Positions 27,579 to 36,780 of a stretch of DNA of 64,000 nucleotides are shown here, one piece after another. The notes beneath the pieces are model-generated. The model searched no databases and had not been told where the DNA came from. It worked only from the letters and a program-made list of their open reading frames with translations. The stretch is taken from NCBI GenBank assembly GCA_905142475.1, contig LR990730.1, forward strand, positions 310,001 through 374,000, given 5' to 3'. This stretch comes from Xanthomonas hydrangeae. GTDB taxonomy: Bacteria > Pseudomonadota > Gammaproteobacteria > Xanthomonadales > Xanthomonadaceae. Made by a program: the position numbers and the translations under genes. Within the stretch, counting starts at the first letter, position 1, and every line of letters begins with the position of its first letter.

Positions 27579-28874
27579 ATGAGCAACACACTGCAGACCG
27601 CCGAACAGATCCAGCAGGACTGGGCCAGCAACCCACGCTGGACCGGCATCACCCGCAACTACACCGCCGCCGATGTGGTGCGCTTGCGCGGCACCGTGCA
27701 TGTCGAGCATTCGCTGGCACGGCTGGGTGCGGACAAGTTGTGGGCCTCGCTGCACACCACGCCGTTCGTCAATGCGCTGGGCGCGTTGACCGGCAATCAG
27801 GCGATGCAGCAGGTCAAGGCCGGTTTGAAGGCGATTTACCTGTCCGGTTGGCAGGTCGCCGCCGATGCCAACTTGGCCGGGCAGATGTATCCGGACCAAT
27901 CGCTGTATCCGGCCGATTCGGTACCTGCGGTGGTCAAGCGCATCAACAACACTTTGCTACGTGCCGATCAATTGCACCACGCCGAAGGCAACGATGACAT
28001 CGACTTCCTGCAGCCTATCGTGGCCGATGCCGAAGCCGGCTTCGGCGGCGTGCTCAACGCCTTCGAGCTGATGAAGGCGATGATCGAAGCCGGCGCGGCC
28101 GGCGTGCACTTCGAAGATCAACTGGCATCGGTGAAGAAGTGCGGCCACATGGGCGGCAAGGTGCTGGTGCCCACCCGTGAGGCGATCGAAAAGTTGAATG
28201 CCGCGCGTCTGGCGGCCGATGTGTTGGGCGTACCGACGCTGTTGATCGCACGCACCGATGCCGAAGCGGCCGATCTGATCACCAGCGATGTGGATGCCAA
28301 CGATCAGCCATTCACCACCGGGCAGCGTACGGTCGAAGGGTTCTTCAAGACCCGCAACGGACTGGATCAGGCGATCAGCCGCGGGCTGGCTTACGCACCG
28401 TATGCGGATCTGATCTGGTGCGAGACCGGCAAGCCGGATCTGGAATTCGCGCGCGCCTTCGCCCAAGCCATCCATGCCAGGTTCCCCGGCAAATTGCTGG
28501 CCTACAACTGCTCGCCGAGCTTCAACTGGAAGAAGCACCTGGACGACGCCACCATCGCCAGATTCCAGACCGAACTGGCGAGCTACGGCTATAAATTCCA
28601 GTTCATCACCCTGGCCGGCTTCCACGCCTTGAACTACGGCATGTTCAACCTGGCCCATGGCTACGCACGCCGCCAGATGAGCGCCTTCGTCGAGCTGCAG
28701 CAGGCCGAATTCGCAGCGGCGGACATGGGCTTTACCGCAGTCAAGCATCAGCGCGAGGTGGGCACCGGGTACTTCGACGCGGTGACGCAGGCGATTCAGC
28801 AGGGGCAGTCGTCCACCACCGCGCTGCGTGGGTCGACCGAGGAAGAGCAGTTTCATAGTGAAAAAGCGGCTTAG
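27579..28874 (+). CDS. aceA: Isocitrate lyase
   Basis: A 431-residue isocitrate lyase, splitting isocitrate to glyoxylate and succinate. The catalytic loop motif KKCGHMGGK contains the general base Cys188, and [13 protein letters not shown] and [12 protein letters not shown] are further family signatures. ATG 27579 follows CAGGAG. Together with aceB it allows growth on acetate and fatty acids, relevant in plant tissue. A dispersed inverted repeat and a strong rho-independent terminator follow the stop. Confidence 0.97.
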   Translation: MSNTLQTAEQIQQDWASNPRWTGITRNYTAADVVRLRGTVHVEHSLARLGADKLWASLHTTPFVNALGALTGNQAMQQVKAGLKAIYLSGWQVAADANLAGQMYPDQSLYPADSVPAVVKRINNTLLRADQLHHAEGNDDIDFLQPIVADAEAGFGGVLNAFELMKAMIEAGAAGVHFEDQLASVKKCGHMGGKVLVPTREAIEKLNAARLAADVLGVPTLLIARTDAEAADLITSDVDANDQPFTTGQRTVEGFFKTRNGLDQAISRGLAYAPYADLIWCETGKPDLEFARAFAQAIHARFPGKLLAYNCSPSFNWKKHLDDATIARFQTELASYGYKFQFITLAGFHALNYGMFNLAHGYARRQMSAFVELQQAEFAAADMGFTAVKHQREVGTGYFDAVTQAIQQGQSSTTALRGSTEEEQFHSEKAA

Positions 28875-28939
28875 AGCGACTAACAAAACGTAGCGAGCGC
28901 CCACCTGGCGGCCGCGCAGTAGTCTTTGTTAGCCGCTCT
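28873..28939. repeat. Inverted repeat overlapping the aceA stop codon
   Basis: AGAGCGACTAACAAA (28873-28887) and TTTGTTAGCCGCTCT (28925-28939) pair at 14 of 15 positions across a 37-base spacer. The left arm begins inside the aceA TAG. The arms look like a dispersed Xanthomonas repeat rather than a normal terminator, which follows separately. Confidence 0.6.
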
Positions 28940-28978
28940 TAGCCTGCAGCAAGCCGCCATGTGCAGCTCGGGAGGGAG

Positions 28979-29007
28979 AGGGCTCGGGAAACCGGGCCCT
29001 TTTTTTT
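28979..29007 (+). terminator. Rho-independent terminator after aceA
   Basis: Stem AGGGCTCGG / CCGGGCCCT (one G-T wobble) with a GAAA loop is followed directly by a run of T residues (29000-29007). It is a canonical intrinsic terminator for the aceB-aceA transcript and insulates the next gene. Confidence 0.92.
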
Positions 29008-29129
29008 CACCTCATACCCGTCATTCCGTCTCTTCATCCGTGAGAAATAGTGTGACCTGGTGCTGAACAAAGGGGTCCTGTAGGATTTGTCCATGGGCTA
29101 ACGTTGTAGGCCGGCCTAAGGGAATCTGG

Positions 29130-30206
29130 ATGACTTGCCACAACACTGCGGGCGCGGTCGAACCGACTGGAGGCGTTGCCAAAACGTTGTCCGACGGGCT
29201 GCATGCGCTGATGACTGCCGAAGAGCTGGCGTTTTTCGCCCGCTTCGGCCGTGCGCGCGAGTTGGCGGCGGGCCAGGCGCTGTTCGAGCGTGGTGCCGTG
29301 GGCACGCAGATGTTCATCGTTGTCAGCGGCCAGATCGATCTGGATTTTGGCGAGGACCTGATGCTCAAGCATCTGGGCCCGGGCGAATTCTTCGGCGAAC
29401 TCGGCTTGTTGATCGGCGACCACGCACGCAGTGCCGGCGCCAGTGCCTCCACCGACAGCCGTTTGATCGAACTGGCCCACGACGATTTTCAGCGCCTGGT
29501 CGATCACGACCCGTCGATGGTGGCGCATTTTCTGCGCCGCTCCATCGTGCGTGTGGTCAACAACGAGCAGTTGCTGATCCGTCAGCTGCGCCGTCGCAAC
29601 CACGATCTGGAAGCGGCGCTGGACAATCTCTATGTCACCTCGCACAAACTCAACCACACCGAAGAGTTTAGTCGCACCGACGAGCTCACCGGCCTGCACA
29701 ACCGCCGCGGTCTGGCGCTGCATCTGCAGGAATGTCGGCGTTCCGGCGCGGTGCCCGGTGTGGGCCTGATCCTGATCGATTGCGACCGGTTCAAGCGCAT
29801 CAATGACGAATTCGGTCATCTGGCCGGCGACCGTGTGCTGCAGAACGTTGCCCATGCACTGCGCTCGGTGATCGCCGATGGCGATCTGGCCTGCCGGCTG
29901 GGAGGCGACGAATTCTGCGTGCTGGTCGCGCAAGGCACGCGGGAACTGATGCACCACATCGGCGAATGCATCGTGCGCGCGGTGGAAGCACGCCTGGGCA
30001 ACACCCAGAGCGAGCAAGGCTGCTCGGTCAGTCTCGGCCTGTGCATGATCGATGCGGATGCGGCATGGAACGACTGGTACACGCTGGCCGATAGCGCGTT
30101 GTACCAGGCCAAGCGGCAGGGCGGTAACGTGTTGTGCATGCACGAAGCACCTGCGCCGGGTAGTACGCTGGTATCGGGCAACACGCTCGCCTCTGGCAAT
30201 CACTGA
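29130..30206 (+). CDS. cNMP-binding diguanylate cyclase (cGMP-responsive type)
   Basis: A 358-residue protein: a cyclic-nucleotide-binding domain (about residues 30-140) joined by a helical linker to a GGDEF domain (about 180-345). The phosphate-binding cassette reads GEFFGELGLL with the conserved RSA at 100-102, so nucleotide binding looks intact. The catalytic motif RLGGDEF is complete (GGDEF at 258-262), and no inhibitory RxxD is seen at the usual position. In X. campestris, as I recall the published work, the orthologue binds cGMP and then makes c-di-GMP, affecting virulence and biofilm. The stop is three bases from the cyclase start. Confidence 0.92.
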   Translation: MTCHNTAGAVEPTGGVAKTLSDGLHALMTAEELAFFARFGRARELAAGQALFERGAVGTQMFIVVSGQIDLDFGEDLMLKHLGPGEFFGELGLLIGDHARSAGASASTDSRLIELAHDDFQRLVDHDPSMVAHFLRRSIVRVVNNEQLLIRQLRRRNHDLEAALDNLYVTSHKLNHTEEFSRTDELTGLHNRRGLALHLQECRRSGAVPGVGLILIDCDRFKRINDEFGHLAGDRVLQNVAHALRSVIADGDLACRLGGDEFCVLVAQGTRELMHHIGECIVRAVEARLGNTQSEQGCSVSLGLCMIDADAAWNDWYTLADSALYQAKRQGGNVLCMHEAPAPGSTLVSGNTLASGNH

Positions 30207-30209
30207 GCA

Positions 30210-32861
30210 ATGAGCACGCGCACCCACGCACGCAAGGATGCGTCGTCGGAAGCGATCCAGGCGCCGCGTCTGCGCACCTTGCTGTTGACCGATCTATGCG
30301 ATTCCACTGCACTGGTCGAACGTATCGGTGACAACGCCGCCGCCGCATTGTTCCGCGAGCATGACCGTCTGGTGGTCAAACTGCAGCAGCAATGGCGCGG
30401 CCGTCTGATCGACCGCTCGGACGGGCTGCTGCTGCTGTTCGATCGCCCCATCGATGGCCTGGGCTTCGCACTGGATTACGCACGTGGACTCAAGGCGATG
30501 GGCGATGCCCGCGCGCTGACGCTATGCGCGCGCCAGGGCCTGCACGTTGGCGAAGTGCTGACCTGGCGCAACAGCGACGAAGCGGTGAGCATCGGTGCCA
30601 AACCGCTGGAAGTGGAAGGCCTGGCCAAGCCCACCGCCGCCCGCCTGATGTCGATGGCACGGCCCGGGCAGATCCTGATCTCGGCTGTGGCCGAGTCGTT
30701 GACGCATCGTGCTGCGCGCGAATTGGGCACGCATGCTGAGCGACTGTTGTGGAAATCCCACGGTCGCTGGCGCTTCAAGGGCGTGCCTACTCCAATGGAG
30801 ATTTACGAGGTCGGCGAGATCGATCTCACCCCGCTGCGCGCGCCCAGGCATTCGCCCAAGGCCTGGCGCGATATTCCATTATGGCGCCGGCCGGCAGCGC
30901 TGTTGGCGGAAACCTTGTTGGTCGTCACTGTCTGTGTGTCGGTGTGGTTTTTCACTCGCGCCGAGCCCGCGATCGCTTTCGCCGAACGCGGCTGGGTGGT
31001 GGTGGGCGACTTGCGCAATCTGACGGGCAATACGCTGCTCGACAGTTCGCTGGAGCAGGCGCTACGTATCAGCCTGGAGCAGTCGCGCTACGTCAATGTC
31101 CTGAGCGATATGAAAGTGCGCGACACAATGACCCGGATGAAACGCGATCCGGACAGCGTTGTCGTCGATCGTGCCATCGCCTCGGAAGTGGCCATGCGCG
31201 ATGGCGCCAGTGCAGTCATTCTGCCGACTGTGGCCGAAATTGGGGGCAAGCTCCGCTTCAGTGTGGAGTTGGTGGATCCACGCACGCAGACCACGGTGTA
31301 CTCGGAGTTTGTGCAAGGCGATGGCTTACCGTCCGCGCTGTCGTCCATAGATCAGGTCACCCGTAAGTTGAGGCAGGGACTTGGCGAAGTTGTCGCTTCG
31401 ATCGACAGGCATTCGGTGCCATTGCCCGCCGTCACCACCTCAAGCCTGGATGCATTGCGTGCCTATGCCCTTGGCGTCGACGCCACGGTGAAAGGCCAGT
31501 GGAGCCAAGGCATGGAACTCTTCGAGCGCGCGGTTGGCATCGACCCGGAATTTGCCTTGGCCTATCTGGGCGCAGCACGCATCAAGGTCGCCATCTCCGA
31601 CCGCGATGGCGCGCTGCCGTATCTGGATCAAGCGATCCGTTTCCGCCGGCGTTTGCCGGAGCGTGACCAGCTCTATCTGGATGCATGGGCGGCCGAGTTG
31701 CGTGCGCCCGAGAAAGCGTTGCCGCTGTGGCGAACCCTGGCATCGCTGTACCCGGATAACTTCGCTGGAACCGCCAATGCCTCCTGGCATCTATTCGTTG
31801 CCAATCGCTTTGCCGAGGCGCTTCCCTATGCGCAGGCAGCCGATGTTCCGCAGGATCCACTACGTGCGATCGCCACGGATCGGGTTGGACGCATCTTGCT
31901 GGCTCAGGGAAAAGCCGAGGCCGCATTAAAGTATTTTGTCCCTGACGACGTTGATCGCGCAGGTCCGCTAAGGCGGCGGGCCAGCGCGTTGGCATCACTG
32001 AATCGCTACGCCGAAGCACAGCAAGCGCTCGATACGATCGTGAGGAGCGGCTATGTCAACGACGATGTGGTGCCGTTGATCGACCGCACCAGTATTGCGA
32101 TCGATCAGGCCGACTGGATGGCTGCGCGCGCTTCCATTGCGCAAGCTCTGACGCGTAGCAAGCAGGCCGACGATTTCCTTTATCGGCAGTTCCTGGTCAT
32201 TGCGTTGACGACGGACGCCCTAGCCGATCCGTCGACCCCAACCAAGCTGAAGCCGACGTTCGATCGCTTGACATCGGCAGTCACCGACGACAGGTTGGCG
32301 ATGGCGAACCAGCAGGACAATGCAGCGATGGTCTTGATCGTGGCCAGCCACGCACAACGCAGCGGCGACGATAGTCTGACCGCGCGCGCGCTTGAGGCGA
32401 TCAAGCCGGCGCTGGTACATGAAACGCCGGTACTTGCCGACCTTCGCGCGATTGTCGAAGCCCAACATCTTGCGCTGACGGGCGACCGTGCGGCGGCTGT
32501 TGCGCATCTGCCAGTCGGTGACGACACGCTCGTCCAGACCCGCGTTGCGCTGTATGCGCTACTGAGCGACAGCGGACGGCACGCCGAAGCGCTGCAACAA
32601 GCGCGTTGGTTATCCCTGCGCCGAGGTCGCGCTTACATCGAGGCGAACGCGTCACAAACACTGCAGCCGCTCAATGTGGCCGATGCGCGGCTGGCACAGC
32701 TCTGGATGGCCGAGTCGTTGCATGCACTCGGCCGCACCCACGAGGCACGCGAACAGGCGCAGGCATTTGTACGTGCGTGGCCTGTGTCGCGTCTGCCCGC
32801 TTACCTGCGCACCCGGGTAGAACGGATGCTCTCCGATTCGAAGGCAAAGATCACGGTGTGA
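30210..32861 (+). CDS. Class III nucleotide cyclase with TPR region; peptide-modification-system cyclase
   Basis: An 883-residue protein: class III cyclase domain (about residues 20-200), one membrane helix (about 229-248), then a long TPR-like helical region. Metal-binding aspartates appear as Asp28 (LLTDLCDST) and Asp71 (DRSDGLLLLF). The usual Asn-x3-Arg catalytic pair is altered (AKPTAARL). It fits the family called putative peptide modification system cyclase, found with NHLP-related peptide genes, as here. From memory, the X. campestris orthologue makes cGMP for the upstream diguanylate cyclase. The gene follows that one by three bases, and its 3' end overlaps the convergent precursor gene by 61 bases. 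Confidence 0.88.
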   Translation: MSTRTHARKDASSEAIQAPRLRTLLLTDLCDSTALVERIGDNAAAALFREHDRLVVKLQQQWRGRLIDRSDGLLLLFDRPIDGLGFALDYARGLKAMGDARALTLCARQGLHVGEVLTWRNSDEAVSIGAKPLEVEGLAKPTAARLMSMARPGQILISAVAESLTHRAARELGTHAERLLWKSHGRWRFKGVPTPMEIYEVGEIDLTPLRAPRHSPKAWRDIPLWRRPAALLAETLLVVTVCVSVWFFTRAEPAIAFAERGWVVVGDLRNLTGNTLLDSSLEQALRISLEQSRYVNVLSDMKVRDTMTRMKRDPDSVVVDRAIASEVAMRDGASAVILPTVAEIGGKLRFSVELVDPRTQTTVYSEFVQGDGLPSALSSIDQVTRKLRQGLGEVVASIDRHSVPLPAVTTSSLDALRAYALGVDATVKGQWSQGMELFERAVGIDPEFALAYLGAARIKVAISDRDGALPYLDQAIRFRRRLPERDQLYLDAWAAELRAPEKALPLWRTLASLYPDNFAGTANASWHLFVANRFAEALPYAQAADVPQDPLRAIATDRVGRILLAQGKAEAALKYFVPDDVDRAGPLRRRASALASLNRYAEAQQALDTIVRSGYVNDDVVPLIDRTSIAIDQADWMAARASIAQALTRSKQADDFLYRQFLVIALTTDALADPSTPTKLKPTFDRLTSAVTDDRLAMANQQDNAAMVLIVASHAQRSGDDSLTARALEAIKPALVHETPVLADLRAIVEAQHLALTGDRAAAVAHLPVGDDTLVQTRVALYALLSDSGRHAEALQQARWLSLRRGRAYIEANASQTLQPLNVADARLAQLWMAESLHALGRTHEAREQAQAFVRAWPVSRLPAYLRTRVERMLSDSKAKITV

Positions 32862-33139
32862 TTGGCGTTCTGGGTCAGATAGCTATGCAACTCGGTACGG
32901 GCCAGCGCGATCTCTTCCTTCGAGGCGAGCTGATTGGTGGTCATGCAGAAGTATGGCTCTCCCATGCTGGGCACGCTGTCGTCGGCGTTCGCACCGGCTG
33001 CGCCAATCCGGGCAAGCGCTTGAGCCGGATTACATTGAAAGCATTCGCGGAAGTCGTCGTCGCTGGACAGCAGCTCCAGCAGCTTGTCGGCAATGGATGC
33101 ATCCAGCGGAGGATGTGCGTTATCGGCTGAGTCGGTCAT
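32801..33139 (-). CDS. NHLP-related RiPP precursor peptide
   Basis: A 112-residue peptide. Residues 15-47 form a leader-like helical region (ADKLLELLSSDDDFRECF, then NPAQALARIGA) similar to nitrile-hydratase-type leader peptides. After a small polar linker comes EPYFCMTTNQLASKEEIALA and a C-terminal part rich in Asn, Thr and Phe. Cys is at 33, 36 and 65. This is the pattern of the NHLP-related RiPP family that co-occurs with the adjacent cyclase and dehydrogenase families. ATG 33139 has a weak GGCAAGA site; a longer frame upstream is not needed. The product core and modifications are unknown. Confidence 0.8.
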   Translation of the reverse strand: MTDSADNAHPPLDASIADKLLELLSSDDDFRECFQCNPAQALARIGAAGANADDSVPSMGEPYFCMTTNQLASKEEIALARTELHSYLTQNANHTVIFAFESESIRSTRVRR

Positions 33140-33232
33140 GGTCTTGCCTGCAGAATGAGGGTGTGTGGTGCGTGGTGTGACAGGAGAGCTGACACAATAT
33201 CGACCATGCTCATGCGTCCTTGAGATGTTCCT

Positions 33233-34441
33233 ATGCAGATCCGTCGCTGTGCCACGCTGTTCTTCGAACTCCGCAACGATGCGGTGTTCGATCTTGCTCA
33301 CTTGCTTGCTGGCGGCGATGGACTGCGTCGTCGCGCACGATGGCTGGCACTGGCGCCGCATCTCGATGCAGAAGTGGACGTCGGCACAGCCGAGCGCGAG
33401 TGGCTGAGCGAGTTGAGCCCGACGCGCTGGCGATCGATCGATCAGATGCAGCCACCACCGGCCTGGCTCGATGGGTTGATCGAGCGGGGGCTTGTGATCA
33501 GCGATCAACCGGAGCATGCAGCGCATCGCCACAATGACGAGCGGGTGCAGCAGCAGCGCTGGTGGCCATTGGCTGCGTTGTGGCACCGCTTCGCGCGTTG
33601 GAAAGGCGAGGACAGCGTGGCGACGATGGAGGCGCAAGGTCTGACGACTGCAGAAGGCATGGTGGAGCGCCTTGGTGCGCCGCCGGCAGAGGTCGTTAGC
33701 CGTGGCGAGGGAGGCGCCGAAGCCCGAATAGCGTTGCCGCGCGCAACACCGGGTACGTTCGATCAACTACTGGCGCGGCGCGTGACCTGCCGCAATTTCG
33801 ATACGCGGCGCCCGCTATCAAGCGAATTATTGGCCCAGATGCTCGAACGCAGCGTCATGGCGAGCGCGCGGATCGAGGTGGGGCACGATACCGCATTCTT
33901 GAAGAAGCCAGTGCCATCGGGAGGCAGCCTGCATCCCACCGAAACCTATCTGCTGGTACAGCGGGTCGAGGGCATGGCAAGTGGCCTGTATCACTACCGC
34001 CCGCTCGACCATGCGTTGCACCCCTTGCCATCGCCTGCACAGCCGCTCGCGGAATTCGCACGCAAGGCAGTGTCGGGGCAGCACTGGTTTGCCGATGCGC
34101 CGGTGCTGTTGATTCTGGCGCCGCGGTTTTTACGCAGCTTCTGGAAATATCGGAACCATGCCAAGGCTTACCGCGCAATGATTCTGGACGTGGGCCATAT
34201 TGCACAGACGCTCTATTTGAGCGCGACCGATTTGGGGCTGGGAGCGTTTGTCACCTCGGCAATCAACGAGGTGGATATCGAACACGCGCTAGGCCTGGAT
34301 GGCCTGCAGGATGGCCCGTTGGCCATCTGCGGCTTCGGTTGGCGTGCCGAGGAAATGAAAAATACCGAGCTGGATCCTGCTGGCGCAGTGTGGTCGATCA
34401 GTCTCGATCGAGAGGCTTCCAGAGAGATCGGGCAACAGTAG
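33233..34441 (+). CDS. SagB-like peptide maturation dehydrogenase
   Basis: A 402-residue protein. The first 150 residues are a family-specific domain with little resemblance to known folds; residues about 180-390 are a nitroreductase/SagB-type FMN domain, with RRVTCRNFDTRRPLS, the GGSLHPTETYLLVQ flavin-binding segment and LGLGAFVTSAINE. SagB-type enzymes oxidise azolines in ribosomal peptides to azoles. No YcaO cyclodehydratase gene is visible nearby, so the chemistry here may differ or the partner may be elsewhere. It is divergent from the precursor gene with 93 bases between starts, so both are probably expressed together. Confidence 0.87.
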   Translation: MQIRRCATLFFELRNDAVFDLAHLLAGGDGLRRRARWLALAPHLDAEVDVGTAEREWLSELSPTRWRSIDQMQPPPAWLDGLIERGLVISDQPEHAAHRHNDERVQQQRWWPLAALWHRFARWKGEDSVATMEAQGLTTAEGMVERLGAPPAEVVSRGEGGAEARIALPRATPGTFDQLLARRVTCRNFDTRRPLSSELLAQMLERSVMASARIEVGHDTAFLKKPVPSGGSLHPTETYLLVQRVEGMASGLYHYRPLDHALHPLPSPAQPLAEFARKAVSGQHWFADAPVLLILAPRFLRSFWKYRNHAKAYRAMILDVGHIAQTLYLSATDLGLGAFVTSAINEVDIEHALGLDGLQDGPLAICGFGWRAEEMKNTELDPAGAVWSISLDREASREIGQQ

Positions 34442-34593
34442 CGAGCAAGCATCGGGCCTCGACACATCTATCGTGCGTCGAGGCAATTTATGCGTGCTCC
34501 GTGCTCCAGAGCTGCACGCGTCAGCGCTCGCCTTTGCAGGCGAGCGCAGTAGCAAGTGCCATCACTGTGAAGCGATCGACCACTTCGGCCGAT

Positions 34594-36677
34594 TTACCGC
34601 CGAATCGCCTGCGTATGCGTCTTCAACGCATCGCTCAAGCCCTGCACCTTGTCGGCGCCTTCCGGGACGGTGATGCTGGAGCCGGTCAGGTCTTCGCCGA
34701 TCGGTTGCACGCGGCCGCCCAGGCATTGGCCCAGGAAGCCCTCGGTCACCGCGTTGAAGGCCTTGCTGTTTTCCGGGCGCCGGAAGCCGTGGCCTTCGTC
34801 CGGGAACAGCACATAGGTCACCGGAATGTTCTTGGCCTTCATCGCGTTGACGATCTGGTCGCTCTCGGCCTGTTTGACGCGCGGGTCGTTGGCGCCCTGG
34901 CCGATCAACAACGGCTTGCTGATCTTGTCGACATGCGTGAGCGGTGAGCGATCGGTCAGCCATTGCTTGCCAGCGGCGGTGGCCGGGTCGCCCATGCGCT
35001 TGGTCGCCTGCTTGTAGAAGCTGGCCCAGTACGGCGGGATGGTGGCGAGCAAGGTGTTGAGGTTGGCCGGGCCGACGATGTCCACGCCGCACTTGAACGC
35101 GTCCGGGGTGAAGGTCATGCCGGCCAGCGTGGCGTAGCCGCCGTAGCTGCCGCCCATGATGGCGACCTCGTTGGGGGTGGTCACGCCCTGCTTGACGGCC
35201 CACTGCACCGCGTCGAGCAGGTCGTCGTGCATCTTGCCGCCCCACTCGCCGTTGCCGGCGTTGGTGAACGCCTTGCCGAAGCCGGTGGAGCCGCGGAAAT
35301 TGACCGCCAGCACCGCATAGCCGCGATTGGCCAACCATTGCTCGTACGGCCCGTAGCCGTAGCTATCGCGCGCCCACGGGCCGCCATGCACGAACAGCAC
35401 CAGCGGCACCGGTTTATCGGCCTTGCCGTCGTGGTTGGCGTCGGCCTCGACGGGCAGGGTGAGATAGCTGACCAGCTTGAGGCCATCACGCGAGGTCAGT
35501 TCCTGTGGCCACATCGGTACCAGCGGTTTGCCATCCAGCGCGGGCCGGGCGGAGAACAACTTGGTCAGCTTGCCGCCATCGGCGCGGTCGTAGCGGTAGT
35601 AGGTGAGCGGTGTTTCCGCTGCCGAATACGCCACGATCCAGGTGCGGTCATCGAGCGTGCGCGATGCGACGCTGGCATCGCCTGCGCCGAGTGATTTGAG
35701 TTTCTGCAGATCGGCGGCGATGCCGGTATCCAAGGCCTTCCACTCTTCGCGCAGGTAATCGGTGGACACCGCCTGCACCACGCCGGTCCTTGGGTCGTTC
35801 AAGGTGGTGCCGACATCGGCGCGCGGGTTTTCGAACAGCAGCGTGCGTGCATTGCTGGCGGTGTCGATCGCATACAGCGCCGAGGTGTCGCGGTTGCGCG
35901 AATCCTGCATGTACAGCGTCTTGCCGTCGTCGGTAAGCCCCTCGGGCGCGGTGTTGGTGACATCCTCGAACGGGATACGGTCCACGCTCTTCCATGCCTT
36001 GCCGTCGGGCACCAGCAGTTCTCTGCCGGCATCGTCGGTGGCGCGGGTGGCGTAGCGCAGTCGGTAGTCGCCGTCGAGCAGATAGCTTTCCAGACTGTCG
36101 GTGTTCTTCTGCACCAGGGTGCGCTTGCCAGAGGCCAGGTCGACCCGGTACAGATCGTGCCACTTGGCGTCGCGGTCGTTCATGCCGACCATGATCGATT
36201 CGGGATGCTGTGCGCTGACGCGGTACATCTCGGCCGCGGTCTTCTTGAACGGTGTGAGGTCCTTGCTGCTGCCATCGGTCAGATTGACCGAGAACAGATG
36301 GAAGTCTTCATCGCCGCCGTCATCGCGCAGATACAGCAGCGTATTGGGTCGATACGTCCAGAAATAATTGCGGATGCCGCGGGCGGTGTCCTTGGTGATC
36401 GCACGCGCCTGATCCGGCGCATCCACCGGCGCGACCCAGACATTGAGCACACCCTCCAGCGGTGCCACCCAGCTCAGATACTTGCCGTCCGGGCTGATGG
36501 TCACGTTGGCGCGCTCGGGATTGCCGAACAGCGCATCGCGGGTGATCAGTTCCGGGGGGCTGCCGGCGCTGTCGCGGTTGCTGCAGGCGGTGCGGCCTGA
36601 TCGGTCGTGGACGCGGTTTTGTCGCTGCAGGCAGCCAGCGCCAGCACGATGCTGGAAACAAGAAGCAGGCGTTGCAT
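34594..36677 (-). CDS. S9-family peptidase lipoprotein, frameshifted near the N-terminus
   Basis: The main frame encodes about 690 residues of a prolyl-oligopeptidase-family serine peptidase: a beta-propeller, then an alpha/beta-hydrolase domain with nucleophile motif GGSYGGYATLAG, Asp in GANDPR and His in DEGHGFRRPE. A signal with lipobox (MQRLLLVSSIVLALAACSD) starts at ATG 36677 but in another frame; it runs 43 codons and stops. The two frames meet at six G residues (36554-36559). One extra base there would join them as ...APPELITRDALFG. So either the exported form is inactivated, the tract slips, or the sequence has an error. The divergent initiation in the main frame has no signal. Confidence 0.85.
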
Positions 36678-36780
36678 GAAAGCCTCCGGTGAGAATCGCG
36701 GCCGGGCCGGCCGCTTTCCGCAACGCTAGGCGCAATGCCCGCGCACACGAGCGTGCCGTTGGTCACCCTCTGGTGCGGCG

